This document shows positions 25,078 through 35,989 of a stretch of DNA of 64,000 nt, piece after piece. The stretch covers positions 30,970,185 to 31,034,184 of the forward strand of contig OY754980.1 of assembly GCA_963576475.1 (NCBI GenBank), written 5' to 3'. Source of the stretch: Molanna angustata (lineage: Eukaryota > Arthropoda > Insecta > Trichoptera > Molannidae). How positions within the stretch are numbered: the stretch's first letter is position 1; each line of letters starts with the position of its first letter. The notes under the pieces were generated by a model. It had not been told where the DNA came from and did no database searches. It worked only from the letters and a program-made list of their open reading frames with translations. The translations under genes were made by a program, and so were the position numbers.

Positions 25078-25620
25078 TCAGTTGTTAGTGGAGGGGTGGG
25101 TTTCCCCAATGACGTCATTATTGCGTTTTGTTTGGCTTCTAGTGACTCGAGTACTTAACGGTATATTGTTTACAGGTGGATTATCAGTTTTCGGCTTACT
25201 AAGAATTTTACTAATGTTTTTAATGTGACTATTGTTTGAAATATCGGTAGTTGGGTTAATTTGATTATTATGGTTTTTCAAAATATTGTTTTCAAGTACA
25301 CTTGTCCATGCGGTCGGGATTCGAATGCTATCGTCCCTGCTATTCATTATACTGTTGCTTCTTCTATATATTTCTATTGCTTCCCTGTAAATTCTAAATG
25401 TTTCATTGTTGATATTCGCGACTACTTTTGAATTTTCAAAGTCTATGGAGTGATTTTCGGTCAATGAGTGATTTACTAGAGATGAAGTTAATTTCCGGTT
25501 TTTAATATCTACGCGATGTTCAGAGACGCGTGCCGAGATTCTGCGATTTGTCCTGCCTATGTAAGTTTTTGTGCAATCACCGCAAGGGATTTCGTAAATA
25601 CCGTGTGACTCTAATGGTAT
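25078..25620 (-). pseudogene. PLE GIY-YIG endonuclease and C-terminal tail, copy B
   Basis: The minus-strand frame runs from SHGIYEIPCGDC (about 25605) through TYIGRTNRRISARVSEHRVD and NHSLTENHSIDFENSKVVA to REAIEIYRRSN and the stop at 25078. GIY, YIG, the following Arg and the EH pair of the nuclease fold are all visible. The first part has no start codon, so only the last 128 codons (from 25464) show up in start-based calling. The domain itself looks undamaged here, unlike in copy C. Confidence 0.85.
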
Positions 25621-25830
25621 TTTATCTTTCGGACTTTTTAAAAAGGATGAAATTTTTGTTGTCTGTTCTAAAAATGGTGCGAATATTATGTTTGTAAAGT
25701 AGGTGACTTATTTTGTCAGTAGTGCCTTTTATGTAAGGTAAAAATGCAATGGCGAGTGGCTTTACTTTAGTTGATGTATCTTTTTTATTAAAATTTTTAT
25801 TCGTTTGATTTTTTATTGCATTATTTATTG

Positions 25831-26913
25831 TTTGGAGGAACTTCACAAATTTCTTGATTTTCTGAACGATCTCCACAATAACATCAAATTCACAATGGAG
25901 ATCGAAAACAACGGTGAAATTCCTTTTCTTGATGTTCTCGTAATCAAAAAAGACGATGGCACACTCGGCCACACTGTGTACAGAAAATCAACACATACCA
26001 ACAGATATCTCCACGCATCGTCGAACCATCATCCAGCACAAATCGCCTCTGTAGCAAACACCTTGGTAACACGGTCATTAAGGATAACCGACTCCGAAAA
26101 CATTCAAAATGAATTAGAGTATCTTAAAAACGCGCTACGAAATAACGGTTTTTCAAATTTCACAATAAATAATGCAATAAAAAATCAAACGAATAAAAAT
26201 TTTAATAAAAAAGATACATCAACTAAAGTAAAGCCACTCGCCATTGCATTTTACCTTACATAAAAGGCACTACTGACAAAATAAAGTCACCTACTTTACA
26301 AACATAATATTCGCACCATTTTTAGAACAGACAACAAAATTTCATCCTTTTTAAAAAGTCCGAAAGATAAAATACCATTAGAGTCACACGGTATTTACGA
26401 AATCCCTTGCGGTGATTGCACAAAAACTTACATAGGCAGGACAAATCGCAGAATCTCGGCACGCGTCTCTGAACATCGCGTAGATATTAAAAACCGGAAA
26501 TTAACTTCATCTCTAGTAAATCACTCATTGACCGAAAATCACTCCATAGACTTTGAAATTCAAAAGTAGTCGCGAATATCAACAATGAAACATTTAGAAT
26601 TTACAGGGAAGCAATAGAAATATATAGAAGAAGCAACAGTATAATGAATAGCAGGGACGATAGCATTCGAATCCCGACCGCATGGACAAGTGTACTTGAA
26701 AACAATATTTTGAAAAACCATAATAATCAAATTAACCCAACTACCGATATTTCAAACAATAGTCACATTAAAAACATTAGTAAAATTCTTAGTAAGCCGA
26801 AAACTGATAATCCACCTGTAAACAATATACCGTTAAGTACTCGAGTCACTAGAAGCCAAACAAAACGCAATAATGACGTCATTGGGGAAACCCACCCCTC
26901 CACTAACAACTGA
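25831..26913 (+). pseudogene. PLE RT thumb, linker and GIY-YIG nuclease, three frameshifts
   Basis: The opening frame reads KFLDFLNDLHNNIKFTMEIE, IPFLDVLVIKKDDGTLGH and TVYRKSTHTNRYLHASSNHH, a Penelope RT signature. Relative to copy B it lacks a T near 26252, has an extra A near 26284 and lacks an A near 26565. The frame therefore shifts before and within the nuclease part: HGIYEIPCGDC and YIGRTNRR are readable in one frame, and the tail (ETHPSTNN, stop 26911-26913) in another. The two arms carry different lesions, so they diverged after pairing up or arrived separately. Confidence 0.88.
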
Positions 26914-27013
26914 CATGGCTTCCTTTCAAACTTTCACTTGGTGGTAAGCTTCCGACGCGAACGGACGTGCGCGCACTATCCCTCGCGACGGAAATTTATT
27001 AACAAGGCGCCTA

Positions 27014-27097
27014 TTGAAAATGTCTGATGTGATTCAGACGAAACGTCGGCAGACGACTGATTCTCTCGGGAATCAGAATTTGACGCGGGTTATCCCC
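27014..27097 (+). ncRNA. PLE structured 3' motif, copy C
   Basis: Same sequence as copy B in inverted orientation: TTGAAAATGTCTGA, loop, TCAGACGAAACGTCGG, stem TGATTCTC/GGGAATCA, then TTTGACGCGGGTTATCCCC. Confidence 0.5.
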
Positions 27098-27112
27098 AAA
27101 ATACTTAATAAT

Positions 27113-28008
<896 letters not shown>

Positions 28009-28009
28009 C

Positions 28010-28091
28010 GAAAAGCACGCGCGCGACACACGTCTACTCACTTGACGGTGAGCTTTCAGTGTGAGTAGACGTGTGTCGCGCGCGTGCTTTT
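28010..28091. repeat. Perfect ~31-bp inverted repeat beside the gap
   Basis: AAAAGCACGCGCGCGACACA and CGTCTACTCAC (left arm) pair fully with GTGAGTAGACG and TGTGTCGCGCGCGTGCTTTT (right arm) around a 17-bp loop. The right arm ends exactly where the N run starts, so this may be a join artefact rather than native DNA. Confidence 0.7.
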
Positions 28092-28291
28092 NNNNNNNNN
28101 NNNNNNNNNNNNNNNNNNNNNNNNNNNNNNNNNNNNNNNNNNNNNNNNNNNNNNNNNNNNNNNNNNNNNNNNNNNNNNNNNNNNNNNNNNNNNNNNNNNN
28201 NNNNNNNNNNNNNNNNNNNNNNNNNNNNNNNNNNNNNNNNNNNNNNNNNNNNNNNNNNNNNNNNNNNNNNNNNNNNNNNNNNNNNNNNNNN
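28092..28291. other. Assembly gap, 200 N
   Basis: Exactly 200 undetermined bases; the round size suggests a placeholder of unknown true length. Confidence 0.99.
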
Positions 28292-28598
28292 TTTCGACTC
28301 GTACCGTTCAGACGAAAATTGAGTACCCATGTCTGTATTACTATGTACATGCATATACTACTTACAATTATTTTGTACCTTATATCTACTGTATGTTTTG
28401 GATCGAAATGAATAAATAAATAAAATATTGTAATAATAAATTCACTTTAATTATCTGATAATCTATTCAAACGGATTTATACCTTTATGATTTCGTAAAT
28501 TAGATAAGATGAAAAAGTAATTAGAACAGCCATGAGTTCCTGTTATGTGTTCAATAATTTTATTTCTTATAAATCGAAATTAAAATAAGATTAGTTAT
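28292..28598. other. Unassigned; possible tailed 3' end
   Basis: A non-coding stretch that runs into ATGAATAAATAAATAAAATA at about 28407-28427, which may be the tail of a retroelement whose body lies in the gap. The rest is AT-rich and featureless. Confidence 0.3.
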
Positions 28599-28728
28599 TT
28601 TTTGACAAATTTATAACATCTCAATATAGACGAAGTTGGAATATTATGACTTTACGACCTGTTTTTCTGGTTCTCCTATATTATTGCAACATCGTCTCTA
28701 TTGAGATGTTCTAAATTTGTCAAAAAAA
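28599..28728. mobile_element. Short fold-back family M copy
   Basis: TTTTTGACAAATTTATAACA and TCTCAATATAGACGAAG on the left pair with CGTCTCTATTGAGATG and TTCTAAATTTGTCAAAAA on the right, 130 bp in all. The inner blocks of the longer copies are deleted. A GACTCCCGACAGGG motif follows, as it does after other M copies. Confidence 0.7.
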
Positions 28729-28902
28729 TAGCATTGACTCCCGACAGGGATAAAATCCAATTGTTGCGTATATGCAATTATGTACCAAATATGTTTTTCC
28801 TTATTATGCATATTTTTTTATAGTTATAGTTTTAAATGTAATCTTTTATATCAAAAGAAACGGGAATTCTTAGTTAGATGGCCAAAGCATTTTTTTATGC
28901 AT

Positions 28903-29190
28903 TAAATACATACATACCATCTCGCCATGTCCCTCACGGGGTAGGCAGAGAGAACTGAACGCCACTTACTTCTATCTATACATATATTCATTGCCTCGTC
29001 AACATTCATACATCGTCTTATACATGTTCGTCTGTTGTTCAGCTTCGAACATTTCCGTCTTTCAAAATACCGTTCACATGGACGTGCCATCCCTTCCTTG
29101 GGCGGCCCCGACCTCTCATTCCATTCCTGTCCGCAATGTACCTTTATTTTCTTCGTCAGGCGTTCCTCATTCATTAAATTATGTAGGTAT
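28903..29190 (-). mobile_element. RTE-1 3' end
   Basis: The minus-strand frame (28902-29174) reads MNEERLTKKI, then a shifted basic block, RRTCIRRCMNVDEAMN, DRSKWRSVLSAYPVRDMA, and ends at a TATGTATG-type tail at 28905-28915. It matches the end of the copy at 21950-22879. Confidence 0.82.
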
Positions 29191-29199
29191 TTATAAATA

Positions 29200-29969
29200 G
29201 GTAATTAAAAAAATCATTAAATAGGAGTTATATTTTGAAACAGAGGAAACAATAAGAGAGAAAAAAAAATCATTTTATGATCCTTTAGTATTTTCGAAGC
29301 TAAATTTGTTTGTTGATCAAAATGTAATATGTATTATTTAATTTGAAAATCTGATGATATAAGCAAGAGCTAGGTAGTAAATTTCTGTGGGCAATTGTAT
29401 ATTAGTAAATGGGGAAAACGCCCTTAATTGCTTAAGATACTGCGTAGAGAAGGAGTAATAACTTTGCATACACATGATGCATTACAACGAGCTTTCTAAA
29501 ACCTATAATTTAAGTGCGTTTATAATACCCAATAACGACACAAATACCCAACGATAGAAAACAACAAAACTTTTGGGAGGACAGTTGGAACTCCTCTGAT
29601 CAGCTGATTAAATGATCAAATACACGTTGAAGAAGAAGAAGCATTTATAATACAAATACTAGTTTTCAATAAAATTACCCACACCTGGTGAATAGTAAAA
29701 AAAATGGGTTGAGGCTTTATTACCAAGCCACTCTACAAAGCATTCCTATTTTAACAGGAAGAAACGAGTGCAATTTCTAGAACAATTAGTAATAGTAGTT
29801 TGATTTCAGATAGTAGTTCTTGCAATAGTAAAAATAAGAAATTTTTAAAGTCAAAGTACAATGATAATTTTAATAGAGATAAGTTAAAGAAAACAGTTGA
29901 AAAAAACATTTCATGTTATACATACATATATGTAACGGAAGTCATTATAAAAGTCAATGTAAATTTAAT
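29200..29969. other. Unassigned, with a family B-like fragment
   Basis: AATGGGTTGAGGC near 29703 and CCAAGCCACTCTACAAAGC near 29723 resemble the start of family B at 36650 and 45640. A GAAGAAGAAG tail at about 29630 may end a degenerate RTE copy. No coding can be supported. Confidence 0.35.
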
Positions 29970-30472
29970 AAAGATAATTTTTTAACAGATTTTCAATTAT
30001 CTCAATAGAGACGAAGTTGGAATATTTATTGTAGGAGAACCGGGAAATCAAGGCACCTACAGGGCTTAAGACCTGTCATCGGCTGGTTTACGTGATCACT
30101 TTATGCGCTTGCGCAACGTTCACCAATTATGCCTTTTAATGAGATCCCTATCAATTCAATTTTGAAAATTCTATACATTGTAATACTGAAATTCTTTTCG
30201 CTTGAATTTCAGTATTACAATATATAGAATTTCAGTATTACAATATATAGAATTTCAGTATTACAATATATAGAATTTTCAAAATTGAATTGATAGGGAT
30301 CTCATTAAAAGGCATAATTGGTGAACGTTGCGCAAGCGCATAAAGTGATCACGTAAACCAGCCGATGACAGGTCGTAAGCCCTGTAGGTGCCTTGATTTC
30401 CCGGTTCTCCTACAATAAATATTCCAACTTCGTCTCTATTGAGATAATTAAAAATCTGTTAAAAAATATCTT
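29970..30472. mobile_element. Family M fold-back, near-perfect long inverted repeat
   Basis: The left arm 29970-30192 is an almost exact reverse complement of 30202-30472. Both carry AATTATCTCAATAGAGACG, GGCACCTACAGGGCTTA, CCTGTCATCGGCTGGTTTAC and TGCGCTTGCGCAACGTTCAC. The right arm has two extra units of a 24-bp repeat with TTTCAGTATTACAATATATA (three copies against one on the left), which accounts for the length difference. Transcribed, it would fold into a hairpin of over 220 bp. No coding. Confidence 0.88.
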
Positions 30473-30590
30473 TGACTCCCGACAGGGAAAAAAATCCAAT
30501 GTTTGCGCATATGCAATAATAAAAATATTCGATTAATAAAGATAAGTTTTGTTTAAAATGTAAGACCGCCGAAAATGTAAATGTATGTAA

Positions 30591-30780
30591 GCCGACCGCC
30601 GTGGCACAGTTGGTAAGCCGTTCAGTTTCTGTGCGGGCGTCCTGGGTTCGATTCCCAGCAGAGGAGAAATTTATTTAAATTCATTTCTCACGCAAATATT
30701 GCATCTCTGGGCTGGAAACACTGGTTAGTCGGAAGAAATTGCCATACGGCAATAAACTCGCCACTTTAAAAAATTTTTTT
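30591..30780 (+). mobile_element. SINE-1, full-length tRNA-derived SINE
   Basis: The tRNA-like head has GTGGCACAGTTGG (A-box region, 30601-30613) and GGTTCGATTCC (B box, 30645-30655) at normal spacing, so it could be transcribed by RNA polymerase III. The body includes TTCATTTCTCACGCAAATA and CTGGGCTGGAAACACTGG. The tail GGAAGAAATTGCCATACGGC, AATAAACTCGCC matches the 3' end of LINE family L. There is no usable anticodon loop or acceptor stem, so it is not a tRNA gene. Other copies: 32785, 39640 and 55700. Confidence 0.85.
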
Positions 30781-31480
30781 TATCAAGTATTCTATTATGA
30801 TAATTCTTCAATGCCATTTTATATAAGTGATGTGCCTTATTTACAATTTGAAATAACATCAGTAACAAATTAAGTTCTTCTCCCTTCCTTTTTCCTTTCC
30901 CTCCTTTCCCGTCACGGGCAAACGTGTGATATATAGAATATGTAATAATTTTAAGTATATTTACATATATTTATTTTTTGATGAAATATATGTAGGTACA
31001 TTACATACTCCTTTTATCATTTGATGTAGGTACATCAATTGTGTTCAAAAGTAGGTAATTGGTCTTTTTTTTTATTTCATTGTGTATTTTTTCTGTTTAT
31101 TTTTTAAGACTGTATTTGTCCCTTAAATTAATAAATATATAAATAAATATCAAATTTTGAGTTTTTTGAGCTTGGAGTCACATTGAAATATTTGACAGTT
31201 AAAAAAAATTGAGAAGCACAACTAAGCGAGTATTTGATATACAAATTTCAAAATTTGAAAAGAATCAAATGGTCTATAAACATTAAATTAGAAAAAAAAC
31301 ACGTTGTACATATTTTAAAGCACGTAACACGCATACTGAAACATTCTGATGAAACTTTCAGAGTACAATCTCATTATACTAGATTAATACTAGTTGATAA
31401 TCTGCAATCAAATAAATAGTCTAAAAAATGCGAATTTATACTATACTCCTGACTATATCCCCTTGGGGTAGTGAGGAATA
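30781..31480. repeat. Repeat family B copy 1 with a LINE tail inserted
   Basis: 30785-30865 (TTCTATTATGATAATTCTTC, GTGATGTGCC) and 31150-31480 (GAGCTTGGAGTCACATTGAA, GAGAAGCACAACT, CTAGTTGATAATCTGCAAT) match 46200-47200 in the same order. Between them, about 30870-31148 is a pyrimidine-rich 3' UTR (TTCTCCCTTCCTTTTTCC) ending in AATAAATATATAAATAAAT, read as a 5'-truncated LINE insertion. Confidence 0.6.
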
Positions 31481-32784
31481 AATGGTTACTTGAATTTCAG
31501 ACCCTTCAATTCCATAAGGATAAATATATGTATCAAAATTTTTGACTTTGAAAAAAATACAATTATAAATTCATTCAACTGGTTTGAAAGTCACAAGAAC
31601 ATAATGAGTAGACAGATTACAATTATTTTGAAAAAAAATACAGCGATTGGATTCAAACAGAATAGAAAAAAATATAAAATCCAATGAATCGAGCGACCAA
31701 TTCCAATCAATTGATAAACCACACAATTAAAAAAAAATAAACGAAACAGGGCCATAAATAAATTAAAACTTTAAAAGATAATTGCTTTTTTTGAACCAAC
31801 CTTTTGTGTCTGCCGCCCACAACGAAGCTAAAAAAAACACCGCCTTTCACCAATATCATAAATAAACTAAAAATATGTTTAACCCTTACATTCTCAAGGA
31901 AAAATCGTTATTTTAATTGGCAACGCTGAACGCAAAAATAAACTGTATTAATTAAACTATACTTAAACAGTCATAATATTTCCTTATACTGTGGTAAAAA
32001 CATTATATAACTAAAATACAGTATAAGCACTTATATTCTTGACTATTCATAATAACATTTATAACAGTATTGTTTGATCAGACAACGTTGCAATTCATTC
32101 ATGTTTCTCCGGTGATTTGACATTTGTCGATGTCAGTCGATGTTTTGAAAACAAAAATACGACGTTTCTTATAGTGTTTGGGCTTTATTTTCATATTTTA
32201 TTTCGTGAATATCATTATTTAGATATTTATATGAAAAACTGTAGCGAAAACTGGAGCAATAATTAAACAGTGGGTTACCTTAAATTAATATTGCCTAAGG
32301 TATCAATTGATCTGTCAGTGGTTATGACAAACATTTTTTTTGTAATTCGTTTACGTCATATTAAGACGCAAACAATATGTATATTATTTGATCGTATTTA
32401 TAAATATCTCTTGTTTTATTAATTTGTCAAATGATATAGAAATCAAATGTTCACGTCCCTTCAAAAATGTCAAAAATAATTTACATGTAATGCGACCATC
32501 GGTAACATTCGGGATTTATCGGAAATGTTCGGTCCCTATATTCTTCTTCTATAGCTGTTAAAACAACCTACATAGGACCGTATTTATCTTATATAAGCGT
32601 AATGTAGCCATTATATAGCATTATTGCCTTATATATGTTATTATGAATAGTGATTTTCAGTACCTACTGTTTGTTATACACCGTTTTAAACCTAAAATAA
32701 GTTATTATGAATAAGACAGAATATAGTTTAATTAATACAATGATATTGCACTTTGTTAACACAAAAAAACTTTAGAAATACATG
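31480..32784. other. Unassigned AT-rich DNA
   Basis: 31490-31687 carries a 65-codon low-complexity frame that I reject as coding. Around 32080-32170 there is a mildly GC-richer patch (GTCGATGTCAGTCGATG). Nothing else is recognisable. Confidence 0.3.
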
Positions 32785-32930
32785 CATAGATCGTCCTGAG
32801 TTCGATCTCCAGCAGGGGAGAAATTTATTTATGCTCATTTCTCACGCAAATACTCCTTCTCTGGGCTGAAAACACTGGTCAATTGCCATATAGTAATAAA
32901 ATCGCCACTTGCGTAAGGTGAAAGAAGAAC
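32785..32930 (+). mobile_element. SINE-1, head-truncated
   Basis: Starts at GATCGTCCTGAGTTCGATCT (B box) and continues AGCAGGGGAGAAATTTATTT, TCATTTCTCACGCAAATACT, then GCCATATAGTAATAAAATCG and CCACTTGCG. The A box is missing. Confidence 0.75.
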
Positions 32931-33720
32931 CAGGAACTCAAGGCTGCTTTACGTGACCACTTTATGCATACATACATACCATCACGCCATGTCCCTTACG
33001 GGGTAGGCAGAGAGAACCGAACGCCACTTACTTCTATCTTGACATACCTACATTCATCGCCTCGACAACATTCATACATCGTCTTATACATGTTCGTCTG
33101 TTGTTCACGCATCTAACATTTCCGTCTTTCAAAATATCATTCACATGGTTGTGCCATCCCTTTCTTGGGCGGCCCCGGCCTCTCAATCCAATCCAATCCG
33201 CATTGTATATTTTCTTCGTCAGGCGTTCCTCATTCATTCTACCCATGTGGCCAAACCATCTCAGTGTGTTCACTTTCATTCTAGTAATGATATCTTTCTT
33301 CATCTAACATTCTTTCCTTATGTTCTCATTTCTTACCCTGTCATACATCGTTCTATTGCAGATTCTTCTTAGCGATCTCATTTCAACAGCATTTATTCTG
33401 ATTTCGTATGCGCTCGCGCAATTATGCCTTTTTACTTCCCTTATCAATGTAATATTTGAAAGTTATATATATTTGAATAATCTGAAAGAATTCATTTGAA
33501 AATTATGCATTATTAGTATTGCCACCAGTACTTATAAATGAGATGACGGTGTCTCGCATACATGTCACCCCTGAACCTCGCCAGAAATATTATTTAATTT
33601 TTGGATTGTTTACCTACTTATACCAATGTGTATGTAAATCGATATTTTTTAATTGCATACACACAAACATTGGATTTTGTTCCCTATCGGGAATCAAATG
33701 ATATTTTTATTGACAAACAT
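32930..33720. mobile_element. Family M copy, split by an RTE-1 insertion
   Basis: The left piece (AAGAACCAGGAACTCAAGGC, TTTACGTGACCACTTTATGC) and the right piece (TATGCGCTCGCGCAATTATG to AACATTGGATTTTGTTCCCT) belong to one M element. TATGC is repeated at the break, the probable target duplication of the RTE. Confidence 0.7.
32966..33405 (-). mobile_element. RTE-1 3' end inserted in family M
   Basis: The minus-strand frame 33034-33303 reads MKKDIITRMKVNTLRWFGHM, EERLTKKIYNADW, GRGRPRKGWHNHVNDIL, RRTCIRRCMNV. The 3' end GTAAGGGACATGGCGTGATG carries a TATGTATG-type tail at about 32966. The insertion interrupts the M copy with a TATGC duplication. Confidence 0.82.
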
Positions 33721-33971
33721 TGTCTTCATGAAAATATTAAAATTAAACCTGCAGGTCAACAAAATCGAAATGTTCAATATATATCGAGCAGGTACTATCA
33801 GGTATAGGTATCATATTTAATTAAATTTTAGTTCAGAAGAGGATTTTAAGGTTATTTTACCCAAAATTCAATCAGCTGTAGTGATGAGTAAAAAAACCTA
33901 AACAAAAAATTGGCTCAATAAAAAACGGACCGAAAAACGTGAGGTTTTCAATTCAATTTGTTTTGTTGTTT

Positions 33972-34109
33972 ATGAAAATGGCTGCGGCCTTAACCCGTTG
34001 CTCGGTTATTTGTATCCGTTATCCGTTACAACGGCTCGTTACGGAGACCAGAAACGCTTGGCTTTATGCTGAAAAGCTCTCACAGCCTGCAACACCCGGC
34101 TTGCGATGA
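33972..34109 (+). CDS. Small GC-rich ORF, 45 codons, presequence-like
   Basis: The frame starts ATGAAAATGGCTGCG (two in-frame ATG, the second in a good AAAATGG context) and ends TGA at 34107. The peptide begins MKMAAALTRCSVICIRYPLQ and continues with more Arg, no acidic residue before the Glu of VTETRN, then ends ATPGLR. The N-terminus looks like a mitochondrial targeting sequence. This stretch is close to 50% GC, against about 32% around it, which suggests an exon or a retrocopy. The family is not recognised and no splice donor is evident. A chance frame cannot be excluded. Confidence 0.3.
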   Translation: MKMAAALTRCSVICIRYPLQRLVTETRNAWLYAEKLSQPATPGLR

Positions 34110-34239
34110 GCTCTGCATTTTCAAGAACGTTTTACCAAAGCTTACCGTTTGAGCGAAAACTCAGATCAAGGGAATAGAATTATTATTAATATGATCTCAC
34201 CAGTGTTTCAATTGAAATGAAAAGTATTATACCATACAT

Positions 34240-34312
34240 ACAATGTTATCTTAATTCGTATCTGGTCGGTTATAAGAAATTGCTGAACGGCAATATACCC
34301 GCCAGTGTATAA
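34240..34312 (+). repeat. LINE-L/SINE-1 type tail fragment
   Basis: CTGGTCGGTTATAAGAAATT, GCTGAACGGCAATATACCCG and CCAGTGTATAAT match the shared 3' signature, with a changed loop between ATTGC and GCAAT. Confidence 0.6.
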
Positions 34313-34316
34313 TATA

Positions 34317-34735
34317 CATACCAACCATCACGCCGTGTGACTCACGGGGTAGGCAGAGAGAAACGTACGCCACATTTTTCTATCTTGACACAAATTCATC
34401 GCCTCTTAAACATTAATTAATCGTTTCATACATTTTCGTCTGATGTACCTACACGCTTCTTACACTTGTTTCAAAATATCGTTCTTTTCTTGGGCACCCT
34501 CGACCTTTTATTCCGTTCCTGTCAGCTTTGTAAATTTTCTTCGTCATGCGTTCTACGTTCATTCTTCCCATGTGGCCAAACCATCTCAATTTGTTCACTT
34601 TCATTCTAGCAATGACAACTTTCTTTATCTTACATTCTTTCCTTATGTCCTCACTTCTTACCCTGTCATACATCGTTCTATTACAAATTCTTCTTAACAA
34701 TCTCATTTCAACCTCATTTATTATTTTAAATGACA
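34317..34735 (-). mobile_element. RTE-1 3' end
   Basis: The minus-strand frame 34449-34736 includes EVEMRLLRRICNRTMYDRVR, MKVNKLRWFGHMGRMNVER and a basic end. The remaining part to 34317 is shifted. GTGAGTCACACGGCGTGATG near the 3' end corresponds to the family end with one change. It is adjacent to the M copy that begins at 34738. Confidence 0.8.
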
Positions 34736-34737
34736 AA

Positions 34738-35200
34738 CTTTTTTTAACATCTCAATAGAGATGAAGTTGGGATATTGTAGAAGAACCAGGAACTCGAGGC
34801 AACTACAGGGCTTACGACCTGTCATCGGCTGGTTCACGTGATCACTAAATGCGCTTGCGCAACGTTCACCAATTATGCCTTCTTATCTTCTTATTGTGCT
34901 CCCTAATCAATGTAATTTTTTTAAAAGTTCTATATATTTTAATAGTGTGTAACAATTCACCTGAAAATAAGGAACTATACTATTGCCATCTATGAAGTAA
35001 AGTTTTTTTGTAACGCGACATATAAAGAAATTAATTTGTAAACAATGAAACCAACAGTCCTTATAAATGAGATGACGGTGTCACGCACAGATGTCACCCC
35101 TGAACTGCGCCAGAATATTTTTAACATCATTCGACTCCCGAAAGGGTAAATAACTAATGTTTGCGTATATGCAATTAAAAAATATTCGATTTGCATTTAT
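34738..35200. mobile_element. Family M, long copy
   Basis: From TTTTTTTAACATCTCAATAG through GCGCTTGCGCAACGTTCACC, an inner part with TTGCCATCTATGAAGT and GAGATGACGGTGTCACGC, to GACTCCCGAAAGGG and TTTGCGTATATGCAATT. The two ends differ, so this copy shows that M also has a longer, non-fold-back form (compare 62205-62510 and the right piece at 33405-33720). Confidence 0.7.
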
Positions 35201-35308
35201 TATTTTTATCCGTGCGCATAGTTTGCTTAAAACGGATTCCGAAGTTTTAGCTTCACGTATTTATATATAGAAGATTTGCGACGAAAAAAATAGTAATAAT
35301 CCTCTTAA

Positions 35309-35989
35309 GGGGGGGACTACTGCCAACGTACCTATTTTTCAATTTGATATACCATCATTATTTCTTATCAAATCGTTTTGAAAAAAATAATTTAAATAGT
35401 TTGGATATTAATAAACAAAAATATACTTTAACTTTTTGATAATTTTTTGTATGAATTCTTGTAGAAATATAATGGCAAACCCCGATTTTCAACGTTTATC
35501 ATATATTTTTAATAAACTTTAAGGCGTAGAGTAATATATATTTTTTTTAAATTAAAGAAGACAAAAATATCTAGAAAAATATGATGTGACGTTGCATTAA
35601 TGCTTCAGGTTTAGTAAATAAACCTAAAAAACATTTATTTTCCATTCAGCGCCATTGCGTAGTTATAGTTTTTTTGGTTTATTTACTTAACCTGATGCAT
35701 TAATGAAACGTCATATCATATTTTTCTAGGTATTTTGTTCTTCTTTAATTTATAAAAAAAATTGCTCTATACCTTATATTTTTTTAGATATTTAAGATAA
35801 ATGTCTAAAATCGGGGTATGCTTATTATTTTCCTACAAGAATATATACAGAACATAATCAAAAAGTTAAGGTATATTTCTCTTTATTAATATTCAAACTA
35901 ACTAGGTTATTTTTTTCAAAATGATTCGTTTAGTAATAATGATGGTATATCAAATTGAAGAAATAGGTACGTTGGCAGCAGTCACCCTC
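35309..35989. mobile_element. TTAA-flanked fold-back MITE (piggyBac-type), 681 bp
   Basis: TTAA stands at 35305-35308 and 35990-35993. The ends read GGGGGGGACTACTGCC and, inverted, GAGGGTGACTGCTGCC, followed on both sides by AACGTACCTATTT. The arms extend over about 330 bp each (shared inner marks: GATATACCATCATTATT, GAAAAATATGATATGACGTT, GCATTAATG). TTAA duplication and G-rich ends fit a piggyBac-mobilised element. There is no coding. It would need a transposase in trans; the piggyBac remnant at 1067-2033 has different ends. Confidence 0.85.

Larger units (their letters stand above)
24843..25830 (-). mobile_element. PLE copy B (minus), left arm of an inverted dimer
   Basis: Contains, in minus-strand order, INNAIKNQTNK (25830 side), LAIAFLPYIKGTTDKI, the GIY-YIG domain with GIYEIPCGDC and TYIGRTNRR, the frame at 25078-25464 ending ETHPSTNN, the 3' UTR, the structured motif at 24895-24979 and the 3' end at 24843. 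From 24873 to 25830 it is an almost exact inverted copy of 26163-27118. An extra A near 25658 breaks the frame between the linker and the nuclease. Confidence 0.9.

Noticed and set aside
25622..25972. 116-codon minus-strand frame starting MAECAIVFFDYENIKKRNF
   Set aside because: Its first ~47 codons are antisense to the RT thumb of copy C. Only the part from INNAIKNQ on belongs to PLE copy B.
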